From: Trueperaceae bacterium
GTDB taxonomy: Bacteria; Deinococcota; Deinococci; Deinococcales; Trueperaceae
NCBI GenBank assembly: GCA_036381595.1
Contig: DASVCN010000023.1
Span: 272,908 to 336,907 of the forward strand
DNA length: 64,000 nucleotides
Reading direction: 5' to 3'
The translations under genes and the position numbers were made by a program. The notes beneath the pieces were generated by a model. That model had not been told where the DNA came from and made no database searches. It saw only the letters and a program-made list of their open reading frames with translations. Positions 36,494 through 45,411 of this stretch are shown one piece after another. Numbering within the stretch: position 1 is the stretch's first letter; each line of letters begins with the position of its first letter.

Positions 36494-37741
36494 TCAGTCG
36501 GCAGCTGCGACCTGGGTACTCGGCACTGAACGCCCCTGCCAGAGCAGGAGGAGCAGGAGCAGCGAGATCGAAGCTCCGGCCCAGCTCATGAAACCGAAGC
36601 CGGCGGACGCGTAGACGAGCCCGCTCACGAGCGACGCGATCGCGGCAGGGATGCCGGTGAGCAGGTCGTTGATCCCCTGCATGCGCGCCCTCTCGCTCAA
36701 CGTGAGGTGATCGGAGAGCATCACCGAACCGCCCACGAAGCAGAGGTTCCAGCCGAATCCGAGGATGAACAGCGACGCCATCATGGGTAGCAGCGCGACC
36801 GACGGGATCGAACCGAGGCAGCCGAGCAGCAGTCCGACCGCACCCAGCGCGAGGGTGGGCCGGCGGCCCCACTCGTCGGCTAGCCGGCCTGAGAGGGGGG
36901 AGAGAGCGAACATGCCCAGCGTGTGCGCCCCGATGACGAGCGAGATCGAACCGAGTCGATGAGCGTGGTCGTGCATGTGCAGCGAAGTCATGCCCATGAC
37001 CATCACCATCACGACGTACGAGCCGATGGTCATGAGTATCGCGGTGCGAACGCCCGAGTCTGCGAACAGCCGCGCGAGGGAGCGAGCCGGGGCGACCGGG
37101 GAGCCGTCATCCTCGTTGGCGTCGACCTGCTGGGCCAACAGCTTGGGCTCCGGGCGCAGGAAGAAGATCAGCAGGAGCGCGGCTACCGCGAAGAGGAGCG
37201 CTCCCGCCAGGTAGGGTCCGGCCAGTTCCCCCAACCCTACGGATGTCATCACGTTCGCCGAAGGGGTTACCAGCAGCGGCCCCAGTACCGAGCCCACGGT
37301 TCCGCCCAGGACTACCGTCGCTACGGCCCGGCCTCTGCGTGCTTTCGGGTTGACCTCCGCTGCGGTGAAGCGGCTGAGGCGGAAGGCTGCCTGACCGGAG
37401 CCCATCACGACGAGGCCAACGATCAACAGTGGGAAAGAGGCGGTAGCTGCTGCGGCAACGCAGCCGGCGGCGCCGCAGGCACCGACCAGCACCGCTGACG
37501 CCAGACCCCAGCGGCGGCCCACCCTGTCGGTCGTCAGCGACCAGGGCAGAGCGCTGAGCGCCGCCCCGAGTTGGAAGACTCCGGCCGGCAGCCCGGCGAG
37601 CGCGGCGCGACCGCTCAGCTGCGCGCCCACGATGGCGGCAACCGTCAGCGTGACTATCACGCCGGCAGATCCGAGGCTCTGCACGGCGAACAGAGCGCCC
37701 GTGATCGCGCTCGCTCGCCGTTCCAGTTCGGCTCGTTCCAT
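36494..37741 (-). CDS. Major facilitator superfamily transporter
   Basis: 415 residues, 12 spans. MFS motif A variants are visible in the first half (ALPWSLTTDRVGRRWGLASA) and second half (SPLSGRLADEWGRRPTLALG), separated by a central charged loop (about 205-225). Probably a drug or metabolite exporter of the proton-antiport type; the substrate is unknown. ATG 37741 has no ribosome site but a TANNNT element 7 nt upstream. Confidence 0.9.
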   Translation of the reverse strand: MERAELERRASAITGALFAVQSLGSAGVIVTLTVAAIVGAQLSGRAALAGLPAGVFQLGAALSALPWSLTTDRVGRRWGLASAVLVGACGAAGCVAAAATASFPLLIVGLVVMGSGQAAFRLSRFTAAEVNPKARRGRAVATVVLGGTVGSVLGPLLVTPSANVMTSVGLGELAGPYLAGALLFAVAALLLIFFLRPEPKLLAQQVDANEDDGSPVAPARSLARLFADSGVRTAILMTIGSYVVMVMVMGMTSLHMHDHAHRLGSISLVIGAHTLGMFALSPLSGRLADEWGRRPTLALGAVGLLLGCLGSIPSVALLPMMASLFILGFGWNLCFVGGSVMLSDHLTLSERARMQGINDLLTGIPAAIASLVSGLVYASAGFGFMSWAGASISLLLLLLLWQGRSVPSTQVAAAD

Positions 37742-37748
37742 GTCGTAG

Positions 37749-37754
37749 AGCGTA
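37749..37754 (-). promoter_or_regulatory. Leaderless-type -10 element (TACGCT) for the MFS gene
   Basis: On the minus strand TACGCT (inside TATACGCT) ends 7 nt before ATG 37741. Confidence 0.5.
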
Positions 37755-37918
37755 TAGCAATGGGACCGGTTCCGTTCGGTGCTGCCGCGAAGTAGTCAGC
37801 GGCGCGAGGAACGGGTACGAGTGCACGTGATCCAGGGCCACTTGACGCTAGACTCGCCGTAATACCACGTCCCGTTCTTCCGGGTCGAACGGATCGCGTT
37901 CACATAGCGGGGAGGGCG

Positions 37919-38437
37919 ATGTCACCGCAGAAACATGTTCCTGAACCGCCGAAACCTCCGAAGATGGAGCAGCGTGGCAACCTATCGATGTTCCAGCGGT
38001 TCGGCCTGCCGCTCATGGTGCTGTTGCCCCTCCTGGCCCTGTTCGGTGTTTTCGGAGTCACCTTCGAACGCACCGGCGCGAGCAGCGAGAGGCTGGAACT
38101 GCACGTACGGCACTCGACCCGCACGCGCCTGCGGGCCCCGCATCTCCTCACGGTCGAGGTCACGAACCGGGGCCAGTCGCCCCTGGAGGGCGTGACCGTG
38201 GTGGTGGACCGCGAGTACGTGGATGCGTTCTCCAACGTCGCCTTCACTCCTCAGGCGAGCGAGGTGACCCCCGACGAGTACCGGATCGAGCTGGGTACGA
38301 TCGCCGCCTCTGCCACCCGCCTCGTCACCGCCGACATGACACCGGCCGCCTACTGGCGCCACGAGGGGATCATCTCCGCCTCGGCCGAGGGCGTCGAGCC
38401 TGTCGAGGTCGCCGTCGCGACCTTCGTTTTCCCCTAG
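37919..38437 (+). CDS. Single-span membrane protein with external beta domain
   Basis: 172 residues. A short Pro/Lys-rich cytoplasmic tail (about 1-27), one span (GLPLMVLLPLLALFGVFGVTF), then an external beta-rich domain (LLTVEVTNRGQSPLEGVTVVVDR) resembling CARDB/TIGR02588-type folds. The architecture parallels the protein at 26353-26916. The next gene, a DUF421 membrane protein, starts 8 nt downstream, so they likely form a pair. Ribosome site GGGGAGGG before ATG 37919. I do not know its function. Confidence 0.72.
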   Translation: MSPQKHVPEPPKPPKMEQRGNLSMFQRFGLPLMVLLPLLALFGVFGVTFERTGASSERLELHVRHSTRTRLRAPHLLTVEVTNRGQSPLEGVTVVVDREYVDAFSNVAFTPQASEVTPDEYRIELGTIAASATRLVTADMTPAAYWRHEGIISASAEGVEPVEVAVATFVFP

Positions 38438-38445
38438 GAGGGCGC

Positions 38446-38928
38446 ATGGAAACGGTTGTGCGCGTGGTGGTCGTCTACCTGTTCGTACTCGTCTCCCTGC
38501 GCATCATGGGCAAGCGCGAGTTCGGTCAGCTGGCGCCGATGGAACTGATCGCCCTACTGCTCGTGCCCGAGATCGTGTCCCAGTCGCTCGTAGGCAACGA
38601 CTACTCACTCACCAATGGCTTCGTGGCGCTGTCGACACTGCTCGCCCTGGTGTTCGCCAACTCCCTGCTCTCTCACCTGAGCAAGGGTTTCGAGAAGGTT
38701 TCGGAAGGTGAGCCCGCCGTGCTCGCCCATCACGGGAAGCTGGTCCAGGCGAACCTGAACCGGGAGCGGATCTCCCCCAGCGAACTCTATGCCGAGATGC
38801 GCAAGTCGGGCCTGGAGCGCCTAGACCAGGTCCGATGGGCGGTCCTGGAAACGGACGGTAAGATCTCGATAGTTCCCGTCGAGCCGGGAGAGAGCGTGCA
38901 GAGGAAAGCGGGGAAGGGCCCCCTATAG
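38446..38928 (+). CDS. DUF421 / YetF-like membrane protein
   Basis: 160 residues. Three N-terminal spans (VVVVYLFVLVSLRIMGKREF, APMELIALLLVPEIVSQSLV, VALSTLLALVFANSLL) and a C-terminal soluble domain (VLAHHGKLVQANLNRERISP, then VRWAVLETDGKISIVPVE), the standard DUF421 layout. YetF-type proteins are linked to spore or envelope phospholipid handling in Bacillus; the role here is unknown. Ribosome site GGAGGGC before ATG 38446. Confidence 0.88.
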   Translation: METVVRVVVVYLFVLVSLRIMGKREFGQLAPMELIALLLVPEIVSQSLVGNDYSLTNGFVALSTLLALVFANSLLSHLSKGFEKVSEGEPAVLAHHGKLVQANLNRERISPSELYAEMRKSGLERLDQVRWAVLETDGKISIVPVEPGESVQRKAGKGPL

Positions 38929-38934
38929 CGCCGC

Positions 38935-38950
38935 CTCGGCACGTGCCGAG
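38935..38950. terminator. Bidirectional terminator candidate
   Basis: Perfect palindrome CTCGGC-ACGT-GCCGAG, 6 bp stem and 4 nt loop, between the convergent DUF421 and GT9 genes, 6 nt after the first stop and 17 nt before the other. Confidence 0.55.
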
Positions 38951-38967
38951 CGGAAGGCCGGTTCCCT

Positions 38968-40068
38968 TCAGTTCCTGACACCCAGCAGATCGAACGCTTC
39001 GTCCACTACCTCGCCGACCTGGGCCGGCTCCCAACCCTCACGGCCGGGCAGAGCGAGGCTGCTGCAGGCGTCGCGCAGGCAACGGTGGCCGTCGACGTAG
39101 GGAGTGTGCAGGCAGGCGTTGATCCTGTCCGGCATTATCCGGCCCACCACGCGGTGACGTTCTCGGTCGAGGGGAGCCCAGCGTTCCGGATCGGACGCAG
39201 AGAAGACGACCACGCTGGGCGTGCCGACGGCTACCGCCAGGTGGGACACGCCGGTGTCGTTGCAGACGAGTAGCGAGGCCCCTCTCAGCAGGGCGGCCAT
39301 CGCGCCTAGACTGGTCCGGCCCCCGAGGTCCACCGCCGGCGCCCGCATCTCGCTCGCCACGGCCCGCGTCAGCTCCCGCTCGCCGCCGCTGCCGGTGAGG
39401 ACGACCGTGAACCCCTCGTCGGCCAGCGCGTCTCCCGCTTCTGCGAACCGCTCGGCCGGCCACCGCCGCTCGGGTTCGAAGGCGCCCGGGTGAAGGCAAA
39501 CGTAAGGAGCGTCGCGCCACCGCGGCCACTCCTCCGTCAACGTCTCACCGTCCTCGGGCCGCTCGGGGAACTCCATGTGATCCCCTTGCGGCGCCACGCC
39601 GAGGAACTCGAGGAACTCGAGCCAACGGAGTATCTCGTGGGCGTGCGCCTGGTAGGGGAGGAAGAACTCGGGATCCGGGCACCAGAGGGCCGGGAGGTAG
39701 TAGCCGGCCGTTGTCCGTGCTCCCAGGAGCGCCGCGAAGGAGTTGCTGTTGGTACCGCTGCCGTGCAGCTGCAGCGCCAGATCGAACTCGCCTTGTACTC
39801 CGGCGACGAACCGCGCCAACCTGGCAGGGTCGTAGGGGACTTCGGGGATGCCGGGGAAACCGGGGAACTCCATCAACTCGTTGACGTAACCGTCGAACCT
39901 GCTCAGCAGGTCGGCTGTCCACGGAAGGCCGATCAGCGTCACCTTCGCCTCCGGATACTCCGCACGCAGCGCCCTCAGGGCGGGCACGACGCAGAGCATG
40001 TCGCCCAGGCCCCGCAGTGCGCGCACTACCGCGATCCTCTCGGGCCTCCCCAACCGACCGGTTTCCAC
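38968..40068 (-). CDS. Glycosyltransferase family 9 (heptosyltransferase-like)
   Basis: 366 residues, GT-B fold. RALRGLGDMLCVVPALRALR at the N-terminus and the donor-site motif LVCNDTGVSHLAVAVGTPSV, followed by VFSASDPERWAPLD, are typical of WaaC/WaaF-like enzymes. It transfers a sugar (ADP-heptose in LPS systems) in envelope glycan synthesis. Deinococcota are thought to lack classical LPS, so the acceptor is probably another surface polysaccharide or glycolipid. GTG start is the best available; the ribosome site is weak. Confidence 0.88.
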   Translation of the reverse strand: METGRLGRPERIAVVRALRGLGDMLCVVPALRALRAEYPEAKVTLIGLPWTADLLSRFDGYVNELMEFPGFPGIPEVPYDPARLARFVAGVQGEFDLALQLHGSGTNSNSFAALLGARTTAGYYLPALWCPDPEFFLPYQAHAHEILRWLEFLEFLGVAPQGDHMEFPERPEDGETLTEEWPRWRDAPYVCLHPGAFEPERRWPAERFAEAGDALADEGFTVVLTGSGGERELTRAVASEMRAPAVDLGGRTSLGAMAALLRGASLLVCNDTGVSHLAVAVGTPSVVVFSASDPERWAPLDRERHRVVGRIMPDRINACLHTPYVDGHRCLRDACSSLALPGREGWEPAQVGEVVDEAFDLLGVRN

Positions 40069-40163
40069 TTCCCGATGTCACCCCCTGGTTAGAGTCCAGC
40101 ACGCGCCGTTAGAAGAGATATCGCGGTCGTTCACGCTTCGCTACGGTTGCGGCCGTTTGGCCA

Positions 40164-42209
40164 CTAGAGCGAGAGGATCAGTTCGTCGAGCTGACCCTGG
40201 ACCCTTCGACGTTCATCGAGCAGCTCCTCGACGGTTCCACCGAGGTCGTCCAGTTCGTTCTCCTGGGCCTCGAGTTCTGCCAGGTAGCGGCGGTAGAGCG
40301 AGGAGTCACGGTCGAGCTGGGCCATGTTCTGCCGTATGCGGCCCTGGTCGCGGAAGATCTCTTCGACCTGCTGCTGCATGCTGTCTATCCGACGGTCGAG
40401 GTCGGCCAGCTGCTGTTTCAGGTCGAGGATCGCCGACAAGCTGTCCCGGTCCCCGTCGCTCAGAGTGGAGTTCTCCAGGTAGAACAGTATCTGCTCGCTG
40501 CTCAGGTTGCTGATCGCCACCGATCGCGAGAGTTCGCGCTCCAGGACCACTCTGAGTTCGCACGCCCCCTGAACCTCACAGCTGAGGTGTGTCGGCACGG
40601 TCGGGTCGGCTGGAGGGTCCGCTTCGCTGCGTCCGATCGCTACCCCGAACCGGTATGCCTGTGGGGTAGTTGCCGGTGGGATGGTGGGAGAGACCACCTC
40701 GTAACCGTCCCGACGCGGTTGTTCGATGACGAGGAAGCGCTGGCCTCCTGCCCGCACGTCGATCTCGTAGCTGATCGAGATCCGCTGCCGGAAGCCTGTC
40801 TCCACGAGGCCGTTGGCGATGCGGATGGCGACGAGCCGCTCAGGCTCACTTTCGCTGACCGTGTTGACGGAAAGGTCGAGGTCGACGGCGTAGGCGAGGA
40901 TCCGCGAGTCGCCGGGTACGACGTCGCCCAGGAGGGCGTTGCCGGCGAAGCCGCCATCGTCGAAGACCGATACCGGGCCGGAGGCCAGGTGCAGTCCGGT
41001 GTCGTTCACGAGGCGAAGGCCACGCAGGGGGTGCAGCGGATGCGACGCCTGGTCGTATATCGACAGTTGCTGCGCTTCGACCGCCGTGCTGATGATCGGG
41101 ACCATCGCAGACTCGAAGCGACCCACGGAGACCGGCTCGGTGACCCGGTACTCGAAGCTGGCGCCGCTCCGACTCCCCTGCGCCATCGATTCGACACCGG
41201 CACCGTAAGGTCGAGGGGTGGGAGCCGGCGCGGCCAGTTGCAGGTTGGCGCGAGACTTGGCCTCGTCGGCCGCCCTCGCGAACGAGTCGGCCTCGAACTG
41301 GCGTGCGGTCACCCCGGGTGAGCGGTCGGGACTGATGTGCTGGCGTTCGATGTAGATGGGCTCGAACAGCGAGCTCACGAACGAGATCGGCTGGCCGGCG
41401 ACGAACGAGATGGCGACGTCCTTGAAATCGGTGGCCGTGGGGTTGTCGAAGATCGCCCACCCCTGGAGGTCGGCTTCGCCGTCACCATCGAGGAGGAGGC
41501 GGTAGCTCGTCTTCCACACCGGCATCTCCCGCACGTAGCCCACGCTCACCGGCCGTTCGCCCTCACCCTCGAAACGCAACGTCAGAGTCTGCTCGTCCTC
41601 CTCGCTCTGGCGTGCGATGGCGGCGAGCGCTGCTTCCAGTTCGCTCTGGAGTTCCCGGTCGGCGAAGGTGATGGTGCGGACCTCGGCCAGGTCTATCCGC
41701 CTCAGTCCGGTCAGGGTTGCGAGGGTAAGGTAGCTGAGCGGCTCCTCCTCGGGTACCTCCACCCGTTCGACGTTGACGATCCGGCCCGACAGTGAGTCGG
41801 AGGTCTCGATCAGCACCCTCTGGCCGCGAGCTTGCGAGAGGAGTTGCGCGAGGCTGGGGTCAGCGGAGAGGTCGAGGGCGTAGCTGGCGAGGATGCGCTC
41901 GAGGGGATCGCGCGAGGGGTAGCGAACCGGGCGGACGGTTCCACCGCCGAAGTCCTGAAGCACCAGGCTCTGGAGGAGGTCGTTCATCGCTTCTTCGGGC
42001 ACGCTCAGCTCGAGTTCCGCGTCCCCCGTGACGGTGCCGCTGTGTTCGAAGTAGCCGACGCCGCTGGTGAAGAGGACGAGCCGCGTCACCGGCAGCTCGA
42101 CAGTTGCCGCGCCTCGAGCGTGCGCGCCGCCCCCGGCGAGCAGGATGGTGAGCAGCAGCAGGGCGATCGGTCCGTTGCGGATGAGGGCGTGCTGCGCGGG
42201 GGTTCGCAT
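40164..42209 (-). CDS. Exported DUF4139-domain protein
   Basis: 681 residues with a Sec signal peptide (NGPIALLLLTILLAGGGAHA). DUF4139 features follow: VTRLVLFTSGVGYFEHSGTV, VSVGYVREMPVWKTSYRLLL, and WAIFDNPTATDFKDVAISFV with AGQPISFV. The C-terminal 90 residues are a long coiled coil (DLKQQLADLDRRIDSMQQQV onward). Function is unknown; it probably forms an elongated periplasmic or surface protein. ATG 42209 lies 6 nt after a TAGAGT element. Confidence 0.85.
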   Translation of the reverse strand: MRTPAQHALIRNGPIALLLLTILLAGGGAHARGAATVELPVTRLVLFTSGVGYFEHSGTVTGDAELELSVPEEAMNDLLQSLVLQDFGGGTVRPVRYPSRDPLERILASYALDLSADPSLAQLLSQARGQRVLIETSDSLSGRIVNVERVEVPEEEPLSYLTLATLTGLRRIDLAEVRTITFADRELQSELEAALAAIARQSEEDEQTLTLRFEGEGERPVSVGYVREMPVWKTSYRLLLDGDGEADLQGWAIFDNPTATDFKDVAISFVAGQPISFVSSLFEPIYIERQHISPDRSPGVTARQFEADSFARAADEAKSRANLQLAAPAPTPRPYGAGVESMAQGSRSGASFEYRVTEPVSVGRFESAMVPIISTAVEAQQLSIYDQASHPLHPLRGLRLVNDTGLHLASGPVSVFDDGGFAGNALLGDVVPGDSRILAYAVDLDLSVNTVSESEPERLVAIRIANGLVETGFRQRISISYEIDVRAGGQRFLVIEQPRRDGYEVVSPTIPPATTPQAYRFGVAIGRSEADPPADPTVPTHLSCEVQGACELRVVLERELSRSVAISNLSSEQILFYLENSTLSDGDRDSLSAILDLKQQLADLDRRIDSMQQQVEEIFRDQGRIRQNMAQLDRDSSLYRRYLAELEAQENELDDLGGTVEELLDERRRVQGQLDELILSL

Positions 42210-42215
42210 GAGGAG

Positions 42216-42221
42216 ACTCTA
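42216..42221 (-). promoter_or_regulatory. Leaderless-type -10 element (TAGAGT) for the DUF4139 gene
   Basis: On the minus strand TAGAGT ends 6 nt before ATG 42209. The spacer CTCCTC is anti-ribosome-site in sense, so no ribosome site exists. Confidence 0.5.
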
Positions 42222-42382
42222 CTGCATGCGGACGTTCGCCCATCAGCGCCCCCGGCTGGTCCCAGGGAGGGTCGGTCGTAAGGGCCGGGACAGCAGAGGG
42301 AACCCCGCGCCTCTCGCGCGGGGTGTGCCGGGGTGGTGGGGGCCGGTCGGATCCGGGCGGTTCGTCGCGGCCGGGGCCTGCT

Positions 42383-43531
42383 CTAGTGGCCTTGGCCTTC
42401 AGCCAGTTCCTGGGGCGCGTATGGGCGGTTGTAGAGCTGGCCGCTGAAGACCGCGTCGTTGTTCTCGCCGTGGACCGCCAGTTCACCCATGGTTCCCTTG
42501 TTGGTCGCGCGGATGATGCTGTGGTCGACGAGGCTGAAGTGGCCGGGCTGTTCGACGCCGAACTCTACGATGGTGGCTCCGCCGGCAGGTACGAGGGTGG
42601 TCTGGACGTTGTGGTTGACCTGGCTGCCGCCTTCGACGTAGACCCGGTCGAAGATCTCGCCGATGACGTGGAACGAGCTGATCAGGTTGGGGCCGCCGTT
42701 TCCTACGAAGATCCTGACCTCGTCGCCGCGTTCGGCGTTCAGAGCGTTCTCGCCGGTGATGCTGCCGACGGCGCCGTTGAAGAGTACGTAGGAGGGGTCT
42801 TCGTCGATGGCGCGCTGCATGTCGAACGCCTGTAGGCCTTTCTCGCCGAAGTCTCCTGTGGTGTAGAAGTCGCCCTGCATCACGTAGTATTCGCGGTCTA
42901 CGGGAGCCAGCCCCTCTGCAGGTTCGACGACTATCAAACCGTACATGCCGTTGCCGATGTGCATCCCTACGGGAGCGGTTGCGCAGTGATAGACGTAGAC
43001 GCCGGGGTTGAGGGCGCGGAACTCGATGCCGGTTTCGAAGCCGGGCATGGTCATCGTGGCCCGGCCACCGCCGTGTTCACCGGTTACCGCGTGGAGGTCG
43101 ATGTTGTGCGGCATCTGACTGCCGTGATCGTTGCGAAGGCTGAGCCTCACGACGTCGCCCTCGCGCACTCGGATCATGGGGCCAGGGACGCTGCCGTTGA
43201 AGGTCCAGAACTTGTACTCGACTCCGGGCGCGATCTCCATGACCTCTTCGCTGGTGATGAGGTCGACTTCGACGAGCGCCGGGTAGTCGCGGCCGACGGC
43301 CGGGGCGGCTTTGGGAGCGTAGCCCAACTGGGCCTGGATGACGGGAAGGTCGGCGATCGGAAGGGTCCGTAGTTCCTGCGCTGCTGCGGCTCTCTCCGTG
43401 GTGTCGGTGGGGACGGCGCCGCCTGTGCTGGCGTCGAGGCCGCCCACGGTGGTCGCTACGGCGATGAACCCGACGAAGATTCCTGCTACGAGGTTCGGTC
43501 CGCTGAGGATGTTGTTCTTGAACCCTTTCAT
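42383..43531 (-). CDS. nirK: Copper-containing nitrite reductase
   Basis: 382 residues from ATG 43531 (ribosome site GAAGGAGAAGCG). An N-terminal signal/anchor ([20 protein letters not shown]) precedes two cupredoxin domains. All copper ligands are visible: His in [12 protein letters not shown] (one type 1, one type 2), His and Cys in [18 protein letters not shown] together with the type 1 His and Met, and the type 2 His in [13 protein letters not shown]. The catalytic Asp (NIDLH) and His (SSFHVIGE) are also present. It reduces nitrite to NO outside the membrane. No other denitrification gene is nearby. Confidence 0.96.
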   Translation of the reverse strand: MKGFKNNILSGPNLVAGIFVGFIAVATTVGGLDASTGGAVPTDTTERAAAAQELRTLPIADLPVIQAQLGYAPKAAPAVGRDYPALVEVDLITSEEVMEIAPGVEYKFWTFNGSVPGPMIRVREGDVVRLSLRNDHGSQMPHNIDLHAVTGEHGGGRATMTMPGFETGIEFRALNPGVYVYHCATAPVGMHIGNGMYGLIVVEPAEGLAPVDREYYVMQGDFYTTGDFGEKGLQAFDMQRAIDEDPSYVLFNGAVGSITGENALNAERGDEVRIFVGNGGPNLISSFHVIGEIFDRVYVEGGSQVNHNVQTTLVPAGGATIVEFGVEQPGHFSLVDHSIIRATNKGTMGELAVHGENNDAVFSGQLYNRPYAPQELAEGQGH

Positions 43532-43654
43532 CGCTTCTCCTTCCATCCGATTCTCGGATGTTCTGGTCCAAGTTTAGGAGCGGCGCCGGCTCTGCAACAG
43601 GGAGCATTGTCCCGAGGGCGAGACGCTCCTTCGCGTCGGGGAGGGTGGACCTGT

Positions 43655-43660
43655 TACCTT
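43655..43660 (+). promoter_or_regulatory. Leaderless-type -10 element (TACCTT)
   Basis: TACCTT ends 7 nt before ATG 43668; no ribosome site is present. Confidence 0.5.
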
Positions 43661-43667
43661 TGCTGCC

Positions 43668-44402
43668 ATGGAGTTCATCTGCCTGGCTGCCGGCAAGGGA
43701 ACGAGGCTCGGCCGCCTGGGCGATTACCTGCAGAAGTGCATGTACCCGGTGGGGCTCAAGCCGTTCGTCGAGCACACGTTGGGTCAACTGGTGGCGAGCC
43801 GGTCGGCACGAGCGGGTCACGACCGGATCACCCTCGTGGTAGGCCACCATGGTGAGCAGGTGCGGCGCTACTTCGGCGGGGAGTTCGAGGGCCTCACCCT
43901 GGAGTACGTCGAGCAGGTTCAGAGGCTGGGAACGGGCCATGCCCTCGACCTGGCGTTCCAACGGCTCAGGCCCAAGGAGAGCGTTGTCGCCTGGCAGGCC
44001 GACCTCTTCGTCACGAGCTCGATGTTCCATCGGATCGGCGCCCACCCGGCCGCGAACGTCGTGACCCTCGGTCCCGGCCACGAAGAGGAGTCACCGGTAC
44101 TGCGCGCGACGGTCGAGGGCGAGTTGGTCACCCGCGTCTGGGAGGGGGAGGGCCCGCTGCTCGACGTCGGCCTCTGGAAATTGTCTCCCGACGTACTCGG
44201 TCGGATCGGAGAGCGGCTCTCTCCAGGCGGCGAGATACGCATGCTGACGAACCTGCAGAGGTGCATCGACGATGGCGTCGCCGTGGGCTACGTCGTCACG
44301 GACGAGTGGATCCACCTGGGCGGAACGCTCCCGTCGGCAGAGGAGAACGTGCGGCGGGTGGTGGCGCGGATACACGAGATCGTGGAGGCCCCGGCGGGAT
44401 GA
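43668..44402 (+). CDS. Sugar nucleotidyltransferase
   Basis: 244 residues, GT-A-like nucleotidyltransferase. The N-terminal nucleotide loop is CLAAGKGTRLGRLGDYLQKC with the sugar-phosphate-site K in KCMYPVGLKP, then QRLGTGHAL and a metal-site-like WQADLF. It probably makes an NDP-sugar from a sugar 1-phosphate. The next gene overlaps by 4 nt (ATGA) and encodes a GHMP kinase that could supply the sugar 1-phosphate, as in HddA/HddC-type heptose activation. Confidence 0.85.
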   Translation: MEFICLAAGKGTRLGRLGDYLQKCMYPVGLKPFVEHTLGQLVASRSARAGHDRITLVVGHHGEQVRRYFGGEFEGLTLEYVEQVQRLGTGHALDLAFQRLRPKESVVAWQADLFVTSSMFHRIGAHPAANVVTLGPGHEEESPVLRATVEGELVTRVWEGEGPLLDVGLWKLSPDVLGRIGERLSPGGEIRMLTNLQRCIDDGVAVGYVVTDEWIHLGGTLPSAEENVRRVVARIHEIVEAPAG

Positions 44403-45361
44403 TCCGGGTCCGCACCCCGCTCAGGCTCCCTTTCGCCGGTGGGCTCACCGACGTCAAGGCGTACGCTCAGCGCTTCGGCGGCGTGACGGTGAGCGCCACG
44501 ATCGGTCTGGGGGTCGAAGTCGAACTCTGCAGCTCACGGAGTGGCCGCTTCGAGATAGTAGATGCCGAGGGTCACGAAGCAGTCGACCGGTTGGACGATA
44601 TACGGAACGACCTGGTGAGGGAGGTCCTCAGGGCGGTCGATCCCGCCCACCAGCCGGTGCGGGTAGTGGTCCGCCTCGAGGTCGAGGGGAAGAGCGGGCT
44701 CGGCGCCTCGGGCGCCATAGCCGTTGCCCTGCTGCAGGCGGCCTGGACGGCCCGGGGGGTCAGGCCCACAGCCGCGGAGTTGGGACGGGAGGCGGCGCGT
44801 ATCGAAGTAGAAGTTCTGGCTGGCAACTCCGGCTACCACGACCCTCACGTCTGCGCCCGGGGCGGGATCCTGAGGCTCGACTACCGCGGCGCCGAGGTCG
44901 AGGCGACGGGGATCGAACTTCCGCAACGATTCCTGAGCGAGTTCGAGGCGTCGCTGCTCCTCTTCGCCACCGGGGTGAGGGCCGGCACCAGGGAGTCGCT
45001 GAGTCGCTTGAGCGGAAGGCTAGATGACGCGCTGGACGTCATGCACGAGATCAAGGCGCTGGCAAAGGAGACCGAGCAGGCCCTGACGCGAGGAGATCTG
45101 CACGGCATAGCGCGCTGCATCGCAGAGCAGCAACATCTGAAGCAGAGGCTCCCCGGGAACTTCAACGACCCGCTGGTCACGGAAGTACACTCGCTCCTCG
45201 CCCCACTCGGCGCGAGCGTGCAGTTCCCCGGCGGCAAGGTTGGCGCCTACATGTTCGTATGCTGTCCGGACGCCCAGCAGCCGCAGGTCAGAGCCGCACT
45301 GGACCGCTTCGCCGAGCTTCCTCTGAGCTTCTCGATGGAGGGGAGCCGCGTGGTGGAATAG
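44399..45361 (+). CDS. GHMP-family sugar kinase (HddA-like)
   Basis: 320 residues. N-terminal RTPLRLPFAGGLTDVKAYAQ is like the opening of HddA heptose-7-phosphate kinase and related sugar-1-kinases; the GHMP phosphate loop is EGKSGLGASGAIAVALL; and the C-terminal loop GGKVGAYMFVCC is the third family motif (usually GGGGGG followed by a strand). It most likely phosphorylates C1 of a sugar or sugar phosphate for the partner nucleotidyltransferase. Specificity (heptose, fucose or other) is not decided. Confidence 0.83.
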   Translation: MIRVRTPLRLPFAGGLTDVKAYAQRFGGVTVSATIGLGVEVELCSSRSGRFEIVDAEGHEAVDRLDDIRNDLVREVLRAVDPAHQPVRVVVRLEVEGKSGLGASGAIAVALLQAAWTARGVRPTAAELGREAARIEVEVLAGNSGYHDPHVCARGGILRLDYRGAEVEATGIELPQRFLSEFEASLLLFATGVRAGTRESLSRLSGRLDDALDVMHEIKALAKETEQALTRGDLHGIARCIAEQQHLKQRLPGNFNDPLVTEVHSLLAPLGASVQFPGGKVGAYMFVCCPDAQQPQVRAALDRFAELPLSFSMEGSRVVE

Positions 45362-45362
45362 G

Positions 45363-45385
45363 CGACCTAGGTCGGGCGCGCGCCC
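45363..45385. repeat. Two abutting perfect palindromes
   Basis: CGACCTAGGTCG (45363-45374) shares its last G with GGGCGCGCGCCC (45374-45385). Both are perfect 12-bp palindromes in the 50-nt gap between convergent genes; a paired terminator or protein-binding site is possible. Confidence 0.6.
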
Positions 45386-45411
45386 AGGAAGCTGGCTCTC
45401 CGGGCTCGGGT

